A DNA stretch of 64,000 nt from Cordilura impudica (GCA_963682025.1 OY821517.1:53154662-53218661), one strand, 5' to 3'. Counted from the first letter of the stretch, positions 22,356-34,439 are shown. Numbers and translations are program-made. Notes: generated by a model not told the origin, from the letters alone.

Positions 22356-23007
22356 AAAAAAAATTTTTTTTTATAAATCTTTTCTGGAATAATTTTAATT
22401 CATAAAAGCCTTTAAAAAGAAACATAAAAAAATCAAAAATTTAAAAAAATATTTTATTTTACTTCCCAGAAAATTGATTTTTCCACAAATTTCAAGTTTG
22501 CTAACCCATAAGTAGACACCTAAAAGGCGTAGAACCCTTTTCAAATACTCATTTCATATTCTGATCAATTATATATCATATGCCTTTTTAAAATTTTGGA
22601 TTATCTTATTTGGTTCCAAAGTTTTGATTTTTGCAACGAAAAAACTCAAATGGCGCCACTGTGCGCCGATGGAAAAAAATTGTCAATTTAGCTTGTCGAC
22701 ATATTTTGTGTAATTTTTTATAATGTTTTCTATAAATATTCTAATTTTAATTGTAAAAAAGGATTGTAATACTTTCGTCTATATCTAGGTGAATAAACAA
22801 CATTCAATTAAAATTTATATTATCTATAAAAAACTATTTTTCGCCAAGTAATTTTGTAAAGATATGGCAACATTAAAGAGGGAGTTAAGTTTAAAAAAAT
22901 GAGACTATAACTAAAATTTTGTTTCAATATGGTGATTTGCTGCTATTTTTTATGTCAATTTTATATATAAAAATACAAGCATCGCAACGGTTTGATTATG
23001 TTTACTA
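22356..23007. other. AT-rich spacer
   Basis: No gene. The sequence 'gaaaaaactcaaatggcgcc' near 22640 resembles 'cggaaaaagtcaaaacgaac' near 47530, both lying downstream of Transib-like copies. It may therefore hold the 3' non-coding part of that element. Confidence 0.4.
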
Positions 23008-23206
23008 GGGTGGGTCAAATTTTTTCTTCAAAAGGCGTATAGCAAAAATGTAATCTACGTAAAATTCTAAGAAAATTACCCTAAGAAACTAGGGGTCTAA
23101 AATCAAAACCTAGCTCCCGCCGAGAGACATGAAGAAAATTCACTTGAGAATTAAATTTTTTTTTTTTTTTAGATCTCATAATAAAATTTCATTATTATAA
23201 TAAAAC

Positions 23207-23770
23207 AATTTTTATACCCTCCACATCTCAGTGGCAGAGGGTATATATAGGTTTGTCATTCCGTTTGTAACGCATCGAAAAACTAATTTCCGACCCAATA
23301 AAGTATATATATTCTTGATCCTTATCACAGCTCGAGTCGATATAGCGATGTCCGTCTGTCCGTCTGTCCGTCTGTCCGTCTGTCCGTCTGTCCGTCTGTC
23401 CGTGTGTCTGTTGAAATCACGCTCATTCAAAAAAAAAAGCATTTACTTAGGTCAGGTTACGAAAAAATTATTTGCCATAATTCCCACCAGGTTGGTATTG
23501 AAATCGGAGTAAATCGGGAGCCTCTGCGCTGAGAAATGAACAAAAGTTTATAGATACCTCTAAAAAAAACATGAAACCTAGTGTTTTCTTGTAATAGTTT
23601 AGTGGTTGAACATACAACAACATAAAAAAAGCCACAAAAAAAATGTGATTCATACATATTAACAATAACAAGAACACAACTACCATGAGCTATGTTAATA
23701 GTATTGCCACAAACCGAGGTGGAGGGTATCAAAGATTCGGCACAGCCGAATTTAACACTCTTACTTGTTT
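23207..23770 (+). repeat. TATACCC/GCCGAAT family element, complete copy
   Basis: Starts 'ttttataccctccacatct...gcagagggtata' (terminal hairpin) and ends 'gattcggcacagccgaattt...cttacttgtttt' (second hairpin). The GTCTGTCC octamer array lies inside. Fragments of the same family lie at 5095, 28240, 32520, 35090, 42370, 55305, 57310 and 60928. Its insertion removed the original end of the adjoining transposase gene: the final codons and stop are read from the repeat's AACAAGTAA. Confidence 0.75.
23346..23403. repeat. GTCTGTCC octamer array
   Basis: About seven tandem copies of the 8-bp unit GTCTGTCC, expanded relative to the one to three copies at the other family loci. Confidence 0.9.
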
Positions 23771-26113
23771 TTTATTATTATCAATTCTAAAAAACACAAC
23801 TTTTTTAAAATTTTCTTAATATGTATAGCTGGTCTTATTTGTGAAAGCATTGACAAATTTAAGTTTTTTAAGTCTTTTTTACAGTCCATTCGGAGTATTT
23901 GGGTTCGACTTTCTAAAGTCACTGTCATAACATCGTCACGATTTTTTGCAATTACTCGGCGTGAGACATGCGTTAGCAACTGCACACATCGCTCGGTTCC
24001 CTGGATGTGCGACGGAATTCCTGGATCTGGCAGTGGTACATCATCAGATTTAATATACTCTAACAGGTGCTCGTGTGGGATGCTTGCAGTAAATGGAGGC
24101 TCAGATAATATGTTGTCATCATCTAAGTCGACTAAATCCATATAGTCTGTGCAATTAAAATTAATGGAATGCTTTTTATAAGCCCTGAGTTTAGTTGAGT
24201 CATACAATTGTTCACGGCAATACAAAATTTTGTTAATGGCTCTTGCACGAACAGGTTTCCTTTCGTCGAAAAGCATCGTTAACAATATATTTTCCGGATG
24301 GGCGAAAAATGCATTGTTTTGTATCGTTTTGTTTACAATTTCTCGAAGATTTTGCGGTAAAAATTGCGTTGACTTAATAAATTTATATAAAAGCGCGCTG
24401 CCATGTACTACTGAATTATAAAATTTTACATTAAAATACATCGGTACATAAACTTTCATAATAAAGTTAGCCAATATTTTTAAATTTGTTGAAGGCAAAC
24501 TAGTTGCAACATATAGGCGCAAGAGTCTGCTGGCTTTTGTTAACCAGCGAGAATGAACAATTTGTCCCGGTTTCATGCTGGCTATATCTTCTGGACACGA
24601 ACCTTCCGATACAGCTTTGGCTATTCGAAAGAGATATAGAACGTCAGTAGAAAGTTTTTTTTCATCTTTAGCGTCCAAAGGTGGAGGCATATTTCCCAAT
24701 AAAATCGGTTCAAAATCAGGTAAAGCCTATAACGAAATGTTTGTTTTACTTTTAAGGGACTTACATTAAGCGTTGATAAAATAAATGCATGCTTACCGGA
24801 AGTTGTTCGCAGGTCTGAATTAATTTCGTCAAAGCCCCACTTGCAGTACGTGGTCCACTTGTAGTAGATTTTTCTAAAGCATTGAACAAATGGCGAAGCG
24901 GGAGCTCGTTGAAATGCAGCAAACAAACAAACCAATGTAATGGTTTATTCAACAAAACTTCAAACTTTCGTAGAATTCCATTTTCAGTTCCAGTATTGGT
25001 GGGTTCCCCATCGCAGCAAACTGCTATCAAGCTGGTAAGCGATATTTTTTTTTCCTTGAAGAAATCACATAATTGCAGCTGTTTTGTATTGGAGTCCTCA
25101 GCGTCAACTTTTATGTGACCTAACAACTTGCTTCCCGGCTATTTAACAATCACTATATGAGACTCCTTTTCCACTCTCGGATGGTATTTTCCACTAATTT
25201 CTTCCCGTGTCAGTGCATCATTTTTTCTGCCATCAAAAGAAAAAGCTAATAAGGCTGAATCATTGTTTTGCATGCGACGAACAGACTCCCTGCTTTTCAT
25301 TTTTTCACGACCTACTTTGGATTTATCCATAATAATTGGTTCCCCATTTTCATCTGTAAAGCCAATGTCTTTAAATAAAGCTGTAGCTAAACACGAGGCA
25401 ACTCTGTCCGAAATGCCGAATCTATCACACATCATAGCAAAATTAATTGTGTCGTATCTTTTAGTGTAAGGTCCCCTTCCGCGCATTATCGGCTCCCTTG
25501 CAGCTGGTATTGCAAATTCGATTTCAGAAGCGACGTCCATTTGTGAAGAGTCGAACCTATACGAAGGATCTAAGCTAGCTGGGAGTTCGCTGGACAGTTC
25601 GTCTACTATATTTAACACGCATTCAGGAATTGTATTATTTCTGGTGGTGTGTTGGTCAATCATGAATGCTTTGAGAGGATCAGGAATTAATCCACAGGAG
25701 CATGGCATTGTTTTTTTGCAACTGCATTTACCGATATAAAATACATCATTCAACGATGTCTCAAATACTGAAAATGTATTACCTCTTGATATGTTTTTTA
25801 CCTCTTTATGGTATTTGTTGAGAAATGTATTTAGTTTTTTTAAAATGCTTTTTCTATTTATTAGTGCAATATTAATTTTTTCCCAAATTTCAATTATTTT
25901 GTTTGCAATTATCGAAGAAAATCTGGCATACGATTGTTGTTTTTTTGATTTTTCTTTTTCGCGCTCACTTAATAAAAAATAATACTTTAGAACATCACGA
26001 TAACTTGGCAAATTTAATTCACTAAATTCACTTGGCATGCCAATGATACTAGCGTTCTGATTAGTCAGAAAACTTGATCCGGAAGAGTCAATTGACATTG
26101 CTGATGATTCCAT
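23761..26113 (-). pseudogene. spliced transposase gene, near-intact, one in-frame UAG
   Basis: Exon 1 runs 26113-24797 and exon 2 24726-23761, about 760 codons in total. Codon 325 is UAG (25139-25141); the frame is open on both sides and continues with PGSKLLGHIKV, so a single nonsense change is likely. Visible features: a CKKTMPCSCG cysteine cluster near residues 155-165; a KRYDTINFAMMCDRFGISDR segment; an acidic site AFSFDGRKND (D294); AVCCDGEPTNTG (D368); WFVCLLHFNELPLRHLF with C397 and H400; and IVHSRWLTKASRLLRLYV in exon 2 (H near 497, W near 500). The D...D...CxxH...RW layout parallels hAT/P-type RNase H-fold transposases, but the family is not named here. From memory, related proteins are common in arthropods and Hydra. 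The last residues come from the inserted repeat, so the natural C-terminus is lost. Confidence 0.7.
24727..24796 (-). other. 70-bp spliceosomal intron of the transposase
   Basis: On the minus strand the donor is CCG|GTAAGC and the acceptor TTATAG|GCT. Removal joins ...CEQLP to ALPDFEPILLGN in phase 0 and keeps the frame open. Length and sites are normal for a fly intron. Confidence 0.8.
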
Positions 26114-26629
26114 AATTTAAGGTGAAAATTTTTTTTTAAAAGAGAAATTAACACACGCTTACTTTTTGAAAGTTAACTATCAAGTGCATAAATCAATCAA
26201 AACAAATGTTTAACACCACGTTTTTATAAAATGCATTAACGGTAAATTTCTACAATGACTAGAACTATTAATAATATTGGATTCTAATTACTCTTTGTTG
26301 ATAACTTCAAAAGCACATTACTAAATTATACTTTTTAAAAGGGAAGAGCGGAGCTTAACAAAATCATTCTCTTTTAAAGCTACGTAATTTGTATAAAAAA
26401 TTAAACATAATATCGATGCAAGACCAATATGCCATATTTCTTGAACCATACTTAGTGGGAACATAATAATTTATTTGTAATCAAATAAATTTTCATGTCT
26501 CTCGGCGGGAGCTAGGTTTTCATTTTAGACCCATACTTTCTTTGGGTAATTTTCTTAGAATTTTGTGTAGATTTCGATTTTGCTATACGCTTGTCACGTT
26601 TTTTCTCACCCGAACAAATTGACCCACCC

Positions 26630-27682
26630 TAATGTTTACAGAATTGATATGATAATTATTATTGATAAAAACAGAAAATAAAAAGTTTTCCGGTCCTTGG
26701 TTTCCATCTGCGCCATATGTTTCGCTATGTCTGGCAATTCATTATAATTTTTAGTATTTTTTTTTTAATGCGAATAAAAACATTTCTTTTATGAATGCAT
26801 ATATGATGAATTATTCTTGCTCAACTTAATTTATTATTATCATAAAATCGAGATTTTCAAAGATGCATATAACTAAACACTTTGCTATTATTCAGACCAC
26901 CCATAAACAAAGAAAATTTCTTTAATCATCCATTTGAAATGCTCATAGAAAAGCTGAATGCTAATAAAATTAAAGAAATATACGTACATATACACAATTT
27001 GACTAAGCTGAATATTAGATACTCTACACCATTTACGATTATTTTTTTGAAAAAATAAAATTAAAAGTTTTGAGCCGGAAAATATTTTTCAATGCCAAAT
27101 TTTCATATTACTCTTTCGGGAAATATTTCCAAATGTTACTAACAAAATAACAAATTTAATATGCGAACCGTACGAATGTGGCTTGTAATCAAAAAAAAAA
27201 AAAAAAAAAAAAAAAACAACATCACGAACAGAGCAAAAATTAAATCGTAGAAGATTTACATTAATTTGCAATTATTCATGCTGTGTTTTATTGGTGCAAA
27301 ACACTTTTGCGCTCTTCTCCTTCTTCACATTTGCAGCCAAGACAACCAAAGAGATTTATGAATAATTTTCATTGGATGGTTGTAATAAAGTGTAATAAAA
27401 ATTTTCAAGTAAAAACTAGAAAAATTATTTTATGCAAATTACCATTAAAATGAATAAAAACATTAAGGAAAAAACACGATGGCGTTGCTGTTTTTGTATT
27501 TTTTTTTTTTTTTTCCTAAGAATAAAACCGAAGATGAACCAAAGAAATAATGGCAAAAACAACAACACTATATGAATTATTAAAAAATTATTTGAGAATA
27601 TTTTCTTCATTTTAAGTATACGATTATGTTAATAATCAATTTTTTTAAATTTATTATTTTTTATTACTTTTTATTTGTCTAA
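26630..27682. other. AT-rich unassigned DNA
   Basis: No gene recognised. Contains a run of 26 A at 27191-27216 and a T run at 27500-27514. No LINE or SINE sequence could be recognised before the A run. Confidence 0.45.
27191..27216. repeat. poly-A run
   Basis: Twenty-six consecutive A. Confidence 0.95.
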
Positions 27683-28144
27683 AGGCCATTATTACAACTT
27701 GCCTTTAAAGAAAATGTTGGAAAAAGGTAACTTTAACTTAAGTGAGCAATAAAGTGACCAACTGTTCAACTGTTTTTCGTTATTACAACTTCCCAGTAAA
27801 ATAAAATTAATATTTTTGATAATATGGCAACATTAATCGGGCTAATTTTGACCAAATTAATTGGTTTATAAAAATACATGGTGGCAACGTGCTTTTATTT
27901 ATTTGTTTTTATAAATTTGTGTCTTTTAAAATGATGACGTCAAACAAGGAAATTTTACAACAAACATTAAATAATGTGAAATTCTTCTTCTTCATCATAG
28001 ATCAGAAAATGTGGCAACATTAATGCATAAACCTCACGTCAAAAGTTAAAAGTAAGACTATCTTCCCTATAGCTTATCGGTCACTTTTAGCTAAAAGCTT
28101 ACTTATCCCAACTGTAGCCATTGGCAAGTTGTAATAATGACCCT
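27683..28144. mobile_element. MITE with TIR AGGYCATTATTACAACTTGCC
   Basis: The left end AGGCCATTATTACAACTTG and the inverted right end AGGGTCATTATTACAACTTG match over about 21 bases. The interior is AT-rich with no ORF, and further subterminal complementarity is visible ('agtgaccaac' against 'ggtcactttta'). Length 462 bp. The duplication is uncertain (TAA/AAG at the edges). Confidence 0.7.
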
Positions 28145-28239
28145 AAGACTGGATTATTGAATGGCGTGAAAACAAAACTGAAGGTGAAAAGAACTCTTCA
28201 TTATGCAATCTACGCCAATATAGAAAAAAAATTGCATCT

Positions 28240-28435
28240 GATAAAAAAAATATAATTTTTATCCCTATAACAAGCGGAGTTAATAGCGATGTCCGTCTTT
28301 GGAAATCACGATTACGCCCTAAATAGGTCAAATGGATTGCTTATTTTTAGTCCAACAGATTGATTGACATCCTGACCAGTTTCTACAAACAATCATCAAA
28401 ATCGTTTCATTATCCCTGGACCCAAATTAGAATAC
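28240..28435 (+). repeat. TATACCC/GTCTGTCC family fragment
   Basis: Carries 'agcgatgtccgtctttggaa', 'cacgattacgccc' and 'gacatcctgaccagttt', aligned to 5240-5400. Confidence 0.6.
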
Positions 28436-28459
28436 AAATTTACTTTGCATTGTAATTAA

Positions 28460-28826
28460 TCTATAATATTAATACGCTAGGCGATTTCTTGTGACCGATG
28501 TTTTGTTCTACGGTTTTATCCCGATTTTGACCAAACGTATATTATTAGAAAGTTTTTTCTTTTTAGGTGTTTTTCAGATTTCCAGATTTTTAAATTTTGT
28601 CCTTAATTTTGAGTAAATTGCACTTAAAGTTGCTACTAACACATACATAAAATTAAACATATGCTATGTGTGTGTTTTTAAATATATTAATGTGTTTGTT
28701 AATGAGTTTTTTATCTTCATTCACAATAATAATATACCGAAAAAGTGTTGGTTTGTGAATTGGCTAAGTTGAAAAATAAAGTTGCCTACAAATTGCACTT
28801 GAACTTCGAGAGCTGGAATCTGCTAG
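28460..28826 (+). mobile_element. non-autonomous Helitron
   Basis: A|TCTATAATATTAATACGC at the left and GCTAG|T at the right. Belongs to a subtype with 'tcattcacaataataata' and 'gaattggctaagttgaaaaa', shared with 31323 and 48932. Confidence 0.9.
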
Positions 28827-29097
28827 TATAAATAAATAAAAAACTCTGGAAAAAATAGGATTTTTTCTATGTTGCTCTTGTTATTGTTGTTATTCTAAAT
28901 TTAATATTTGTGTGTAAATGCCGTTATATCCCACGTGTCATATTAGTTTCGGCTAGTATTAATTCACTTTCTTACCCGTAAAATATAAATAAAAAAGTAC
29001 ATTTTCTTAAAAATTTCTTTAAATTAATCAGATCTTCATAATTTTCTTTTCAACACTTCAGATGTAAGCAGTTTTTCCTTTAAGAACTCCGCATTTT

Positions 29098-29830
29098 TAT
29101 ACCCCATTCCACTATGTGGTCAGGGTATAATGGTTTTGTGCTGATGTTTGTAACTACCAAAAATATTTGACCTAGACCCATCTTTTATTACACGATGTAA
29201 TATACGACGTCTTTATGTCCATCTAAACGTTATAATCAAATAATCAAACTAAAGGTCGCAAATGTGCGCATATTTTTATGGAATTTTGTATGTGAGCTTC
29301 TATCGGCCACAGCCCGAGTGCTATTGAAATTCGTGAAAATCGGTTCATGTTCAGACCTAGTGCCCATACAAATGACCCCTATGATCTCTTAAATTGCCAT
29401 TATATCAAAATTATCATATAGATCTCGGTCAAATTGGGTTTGTATATGTTTATCACATCCATTTATCAGTAGTCCAAAACTAACCCTATAGGACAATTCT
29501 TAATCATAGCCCCCATATGAAGCTTATTCCGGATCTCCACTTAAATCTATGAAAAAACAAAAATATTGCACAAATTTTTCTCAAATTTGGCTTGTATATG
29601 TTTTTAAAAAGAATTAAGTGGCTTTCAAAATATGGTCAGGATCGGTCCATTTTTCAACCTACTCTCCATATAAATATAGCATCCGATATGAACCGTTTCA
29701 TATCCGAAGGCAAAAAAAACTTGCCACTCAAACTTGGTTTATGTTTATTTTCTATATCTAAATCGTTGGACCCAAGAGATAGGGGTCCTCAAACGCATGG
29801 TATACGGTATCGTATAGTCTGTCTGGATAA
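29098..29830 (-). repeat. GACGGAC family, reverse copy
   Basis: Begins 'tttataccccattccactat' and runs through inverted versions of the landmarks seen at 43065-43795. The GACGGAC core itself is degraded here ('cgacgtctttatgtccat'). Confidence 0.75.
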
Positions 29831-29849
29831 AAATAAAAATTAATGTTAA

Positions 29850-30225
29850 TTAGGTAATAAAAAATGAAAAATGAAAAATTAAAAATGAAAAACGAACAAA
29901 TGGAAAATTAAAAATTAAAAATTAAAATTTAAGAATTAAAAATTAAAAATTAAAAATTAAAAATTAAAAATTAAAAATTAAAAATTATAAATTAAAAATT
30001 AAAAATTAAAAATTAAAAATTAAAAATTAAAAATTAAAAATTAAAAATTAAAAATTAAAAATTAAAAATTAAAAATTAAAAATTAAAAATTAAAAATTAA
30101 AAATTAAAAATTAAAAATTAAAAATTAAAAATTAAAAATTAAAAATTAAAAATTAAAAATTAAAAATTAAAAATTAAAAAAGAAAAATTAAAACTAAAAA
30201 TTTAAAACGGTAAAGTAAAAATTAA
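29850..30225. repeat. TTAAAAA heptamer array
   Basis: A near-perfect tandem array of TTAAAAA from about 29920 to 30180 (over 35 units), with degenerate units on both sides. Its position next to the module at 30226-30405 matches the arrays at 17480-17835 and 36696-36985. Confidence 0.95.
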
Positions 30226-30405
30226 AAGTTAACCCGTTGAAATAATAAATAATAATAAATATTTTAATATTAGCAGAGCTTCTGCAGTTGTTTGCTATAA
30301 GTGATACATGGATGACGCTTTCTATTTGATTTAAAAAAAAGTGCCATAAACAGTCTTTAATTACTAGATGTTTACACATCTCCCCTGTGATCGGACTCAC
30401 ATGTT
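30226..30405 (+). repeat. right module of the minisatellite element
   Basis: 'ttagcagagcttctgcagtt', 'gatacatggatgacgctttc', 'ctttaattactagatgttta' and 'cacatctcccctgtgatcgg', as at 17835-17995 and 36988-37165. Confidence 0.8.
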
Positions 30406-30409
30406 TTTT

Positions 30410-31322
30410 TGTTTTATTATTTTAGAAAATGTTTTAATATAAGATAAATGTACACAAAGAGATATATTAACCTTGAAGAGTCCATAACTAACTATAAAAT
30501 TTATAAATAATTTTTTTTGTATGGCTTTTATAATGATTGATTTAGAAAATAATTTTCTCAAATGTTAAATATCTTCGTCTATCTATTAAAAGAGAAGTAC
30601 ATTTCGAAAAACTTCTTTCAACATCACGAATTTAAATAGAGCAAATCTAAACTTTAATATTTCATTCGATGAGGGGATTTTAACTTATTCAACATTTGAA
30701 TTTGCACCTGTTTCAAGAATATTATTTATTTCTAAATATTGTTAATATTCTGGATTTCTTCCAAATACAACATAAAATTTTTCTCTTACATTTAACTCTA
30801 TATTTATGTGCTATTAGTTATAGTTAGGAATATACAATCACCGAGAAGTTATTTTTTATAAACGCTAGTTGGGAATTCAATTCTTTTGAACCATATACTC
30901 CTTGGCTTATATAATTGATTGCGAGGCTTCGCTATTTAACTCCAAACTTACAGCCTTTTTCCAGGCATTCTGTGTAATAATTTCTATTCTAACCAGATTC
31001 CACAACGAGTGGGTCATGGAGTCGGTGGAAGATTTAAACAAGTAAAAATAAAATATTTTTCGTCTCTGTTCATTGATTTGATATTCCTTTGTCCTTCAAA
31101 TTTGTAGGATGGCTACCTAAAATTAGATAAATGTTCATTTAAATGTTCAAAATTGTTTAGGTGTCTGCATGTAAAGACTAATGTAAATTTTTTACAACAA
31201 TCTTTGTTTTTTCCAAAACTATGGGGTATACTTTTGAGTCCATATAGACCCACTTTAGCTTTTAACATGCATTTATTATATTTTTTGAATTAAGTCTTTC
31301 GTTGTATCTTTAAATTAACACA
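30410..31322. other. AT-rich unassigned DNA
   Basis: No gene or repeat family recognised. Confidence 0.4.
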
Positions 31323-31689
31323 TCTATAATATTAATAGGCTAGGCGATTTCTTGTGACCGATGTTTTGTTCTACCGTTTTATCCCGATTTTGACCAAGCA
31401 TATACTATTTGAAAGGTATTCCTTTTTAGCCGTTTTGCAGATTTATAGAATTTTTAATTTTTTCCTTTATTTTGAGTAAATTGCATTTAAAGTTGCTACT
31501 AATAAATACATAAAATTATACATATGCTATGTGTGTTCTATTAAATTTGTTAATGTGTTTGTTAATGAGTTTGTTATCTTCATTCACAATAATAATAAAC
31601 CATAAAAGTGTTGGTTTGTGAATTGGCTAAGTTGAAAAATAAAGCTGCCTAGAAATTTCACTCGAATTTCGAGCGCTGGAATCTGCTAG
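31323..31689 (+). mobile_element. non-autonomous Helitron, first of three in a row
   Basis: A|TCTATAATATTAATAGGC to GCTAG|T, 367 bp, with the stem 'ctcgaatttcgag'. The 48.9-kb copy belongs to the same subtype. Confidence 0.9.
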
Positions 31690-31715
31690 TTACAATTAAA
31701 GATATTAAAAGATAA

Positions 31716-32040
31716 TCTACAATATTAATAGGCTAGGCGATTTCTTTTGACCGATGTTTTGTTCTACCATTTTATCCCAATTTTGACCAAGCGTATATTA
31801 TTTGAAAAGTATTTGTTTGTAGCCGTTTTCAGATTTACAGATTTTTTAATTTTTTCCTTTATTTTGAGTAAATTGTATTTAAAGTTGCTACTAACACATA
31901 CATAAAATTAGACGTATGCTATGTGTGTTTTCATTCACAATAAAAATAAACTATAAAAGTGTTGGTTTGTGAATTGGCTAAGTTGAAAAATACAGCTGCC
32001 TAGAAATTGCACTCGAATTTCGAGCGCTGGAATCTGCTAG
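31716..32040 (+). mobile_element. non-autonomous Helitron, second of three
   Basis: Starts TCTACAATATTAATAGGC after A, 26 bases beyond the previous copy, and ends CTAG before T. The 'tcattcacaataaaaataaa' region is shortened. Confidence 0.9.
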
Positions 32041-32426
32041 TTAATATTGGCAATGCGATTTCTTGTGACCTATATAAAAACTTTAGTTACCAACCGATTT
32101 TGACCAAACACACCCCATTCGAAAGGTATTTAGCAATCCACCATATTTACAGATTTGCATCGTCTGGAACATTTATTTTGAGTAAAATGAATTTAATGTT
32201 GCTACTAACATATACATAAAACACAATGCTGTGTGTGTGTTTATTAAATTTATGTTGAGTTGTGAATTGGCTAAAATTGATTAGCATACCTTAAGGCTCT
32301 TCTAAAATTATTTATTAACAAACACAGTTATATATCTTCTGTGTGTTCAACAAATATTTAAAATTTAATGAAAAAATAAAATTTCCCAGAACTTGCACTC
32401 GAATTTCGAGAGTTGGGCTCTGCTAG
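32041..32426 (+). mobile_element. Helitron, third of three, 5' end lost
   Basis: Begins directly at the T after the preceding CTAG with TTAATATTGGCAATGCG, so the TCTATAATA start is missing or replaced. Ends GGGCTCTGCTAG|T, the same 3' variant as 58751-58975. Confidence 0.85.
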
Positions 32427-32519
32427 TTATTATAAATGCTAGTTAAAAAGAAATGCAATTAATTAACTTTAAATCTAAATAGTATTAATTATGCGCAACT
32501 GTATTAAAATGGTATTAAA

Positions 32520-32575
32520 TGGTAATAGGGTAAGAGAGATTCGGCATAGCTGAAATTAACATCCTTACTTATTTT
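32520..32575 (+). repeat. GCCGAAT end of the TATACCC family
   Basis: 'agattcggcatagctgaaat' followed by 'ccttacttattt', the right terminus only. Confidence 0.6.
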
Positions 32576-32789
32576 AAATTGGTAATAATAAAGCTTGTCC
32601 TGCTTCTACTGCAAAAGTAATGGAAAAGCCAGTTGTCCCTGTTTTATTTTAAGAAACATTTTTCTTATAAAATTTTAATAAATTTAGCATATTTTTTTAA
32701 CAACATTTAAAACAAATGAAGATATTTTCAAATCACGAATGTTGTCAGATTTCCCATATGTTTTTCTCCTTTTTTTATACATGCTTATA

Positions 32790-32820
<31 letters not shown>

Positions 32821-33784
32821 GCTTTAATAAATTTATGCAATCTTAACAAAGATCGTGTTGAATGTGTTGATATAACGCAAGGTTTTAACAATATAATTTG
32901 CATTTCAGTTTTCAGATGAATGTACCAACAAGAAGAAAAATAAGAAGAAATGGAAGCAAAAGTTATACAAAAAGATGAAAAAACAGCAAAACTTACCAAC
33001 CAAGTAAATAAGTTTCACTCACGGTAAATACAATTCGTGGTGCGTTTGACGTGTCTTTTAAGTGACATGTTGGTTTAGTTGAAAAATGTCAATTTTTCTG
33101 CCATTTGCAACTTTGAAATTTTTCATTCAAATCAAGCACAGTAGTGAATTTAAACTAACAAGAAGAGTTGTCATAAGTTCTGGGGATTTAAAAGACTGAT
33201 TTGCATCTTTGAAATTGAAAAAAGCGAAGAAGAAGAAGAACTACAAATACATAAGAGCAGAATATGTTAAATATTTTAATGTCGTTTTTGCTGTATTTTT
33301 TTTTTTTTTTTTTGTTTTTTGCGAAATGTTAAACTGTCATTCTTTTGTTGATTGTGTGTCCTTTTGATGAATTAGGTTTAAATAAGAAATTCTGTTTTGA
33401 AAAAAAAACCAGCTGCAAATAATATGCTAATTTAAATATTCCGTTAACTTTAATCGTAATTTTAAAGATTTATCAAGCAAACTAGGCTAAAGATTTTATC
33501 ACAATTATATTTGGTTTTGAAGAGTTCTTTCATCTAAGAAGATTCGAATGATTCCATAGATACACTCCCTTGCAAAATAGAAGTTTATCATGCTTTTTTT
33601 TCATAATTTTTGTATAAAAAAATGTTTTTACCTTTGTTTTTCAATAATAAAAGGTTTTTGTAATTTTTTGTTAGTATACAAACAATTGTCTTCTTTGTAT
33701 ACCAACGAATATAAATATTAAAGAAAAAGTAAAAGAATATCCCACTGCAAAATATAACTTCGTTTTTTTTAAAGAATTTTTCTT
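32576..33784. other. AT-rich unassigned DNA with a TA microsatellite
   Basis: TA repeats at 32786-32812. No exon recognised. A possible transposon end, TACACTCCCTTGCAAAATAG, lies near 33563-33582 ahead of the Tc1-type pseudogene, but no inverted partner was found. Confidence 0.4.
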
Positions 33785-34245
33785 TTGACTTTTTATTAAA
33801 AGGCCGCCGAAAATTGTGAAGTCATTAAGTTCAATATTGCGAGAAATTAAAAAAGGCACATCCAAACGAAAAGTCGCTGAAATATTAAATTGAAGTGTTT
33901 GTGCAGTAAATAATTTTGTTTGTAATAAAATGAAATTGGGCCGCACGATAAACGAAGATTTACTAATACATCAAATAGCCTAATGCTCTTCAACCAAATT
34001 AAGGAGTAATGCAATATAGACGTGCATAAATCAGCCATTTCAATTTTGTGTAAAATCATACGCCATGTAAGAACGAATGGGAATCCGTAGCATTCAGTGA
34101 TGAAAAAAATTCAACCTCAACGGACCAGTGCTATTTCCATGATCTAAAAAGATAAAGATTTTTTTTTTAAACCTGGGCGGAATTGACGAAAAATTGGTAC
34201 AGGGTTTGATAGCACTATATCACAGCTTGCCAAAAAAACATCGCT
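33785..34245 (+). pseudogene. Tc1/mariner (Tc3-like) transposase remnant
   Basis: Broken frames give a helix-turn-helix-like start (SSILREIKKGTSKRKVAEIL), then after stops WESVAFSDEK followed in a shifted frame by KFNLNGP and CYFHDLKK. 'FSDEKKFNLDGPDG...YWHD' is a hallmark of Tc1/Tc3-like transposases, where the D is catalytic. The third acidic residue and the C-terminus are not found. Confidence 0.65.
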
Positions 34246-34439
34246 AAGGGAATTTCTAAGATATGCCGATTTGAGCGATTTTTCGCAAAGACTTAATAGA
34301 ACTTTTTAGCAATTTTTTTGTACTTTATTTGTTTCTTTCTTTTTTTAAACATATTTTTTTGCGACTTTTTTTCGATAAAAAAGTTGAGTTTGAAAATACT
34401 CAACTGATGGAAAAATCACGTGAGTCCGATCACAGAGAA

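Larger units (their letters stand above)
23008..26629 (-). mobile_element. TIR transposon with two-exon transposase gene
   Basis: The ends are inverted copies: GGGTGGGTCAA at the left and TTGACCCACCC at the right. Similarity extends about 140 bases inward, including 'gcgtatagcaaaa', 'aattctaagaaaattaccc' and 'ctagctcccgccgagagaca'. TA flanks both ends and is a possible target duplication. It encloses a minus-strand transposase gene with one intron, and near its left TIR a nested TATACCC-family repeat (23207-23770). I could not name the superfamily. Confidence 0.8.

Noticed and set aside
23231..23512. Open frame with repeated SVCPSVRL units
   Set aside because: It is a translation of the GTCTGTCC octamer array.
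27191..27216. Poly-A tail of a LINE or SINE
   Set aside because: No element sequence could be recognised upstream and no flanking duplication was seen.
29850..30225. CRISPR-like array
   Set aside because: The heptamer repeats have no spacers and the context is eukaryotic.
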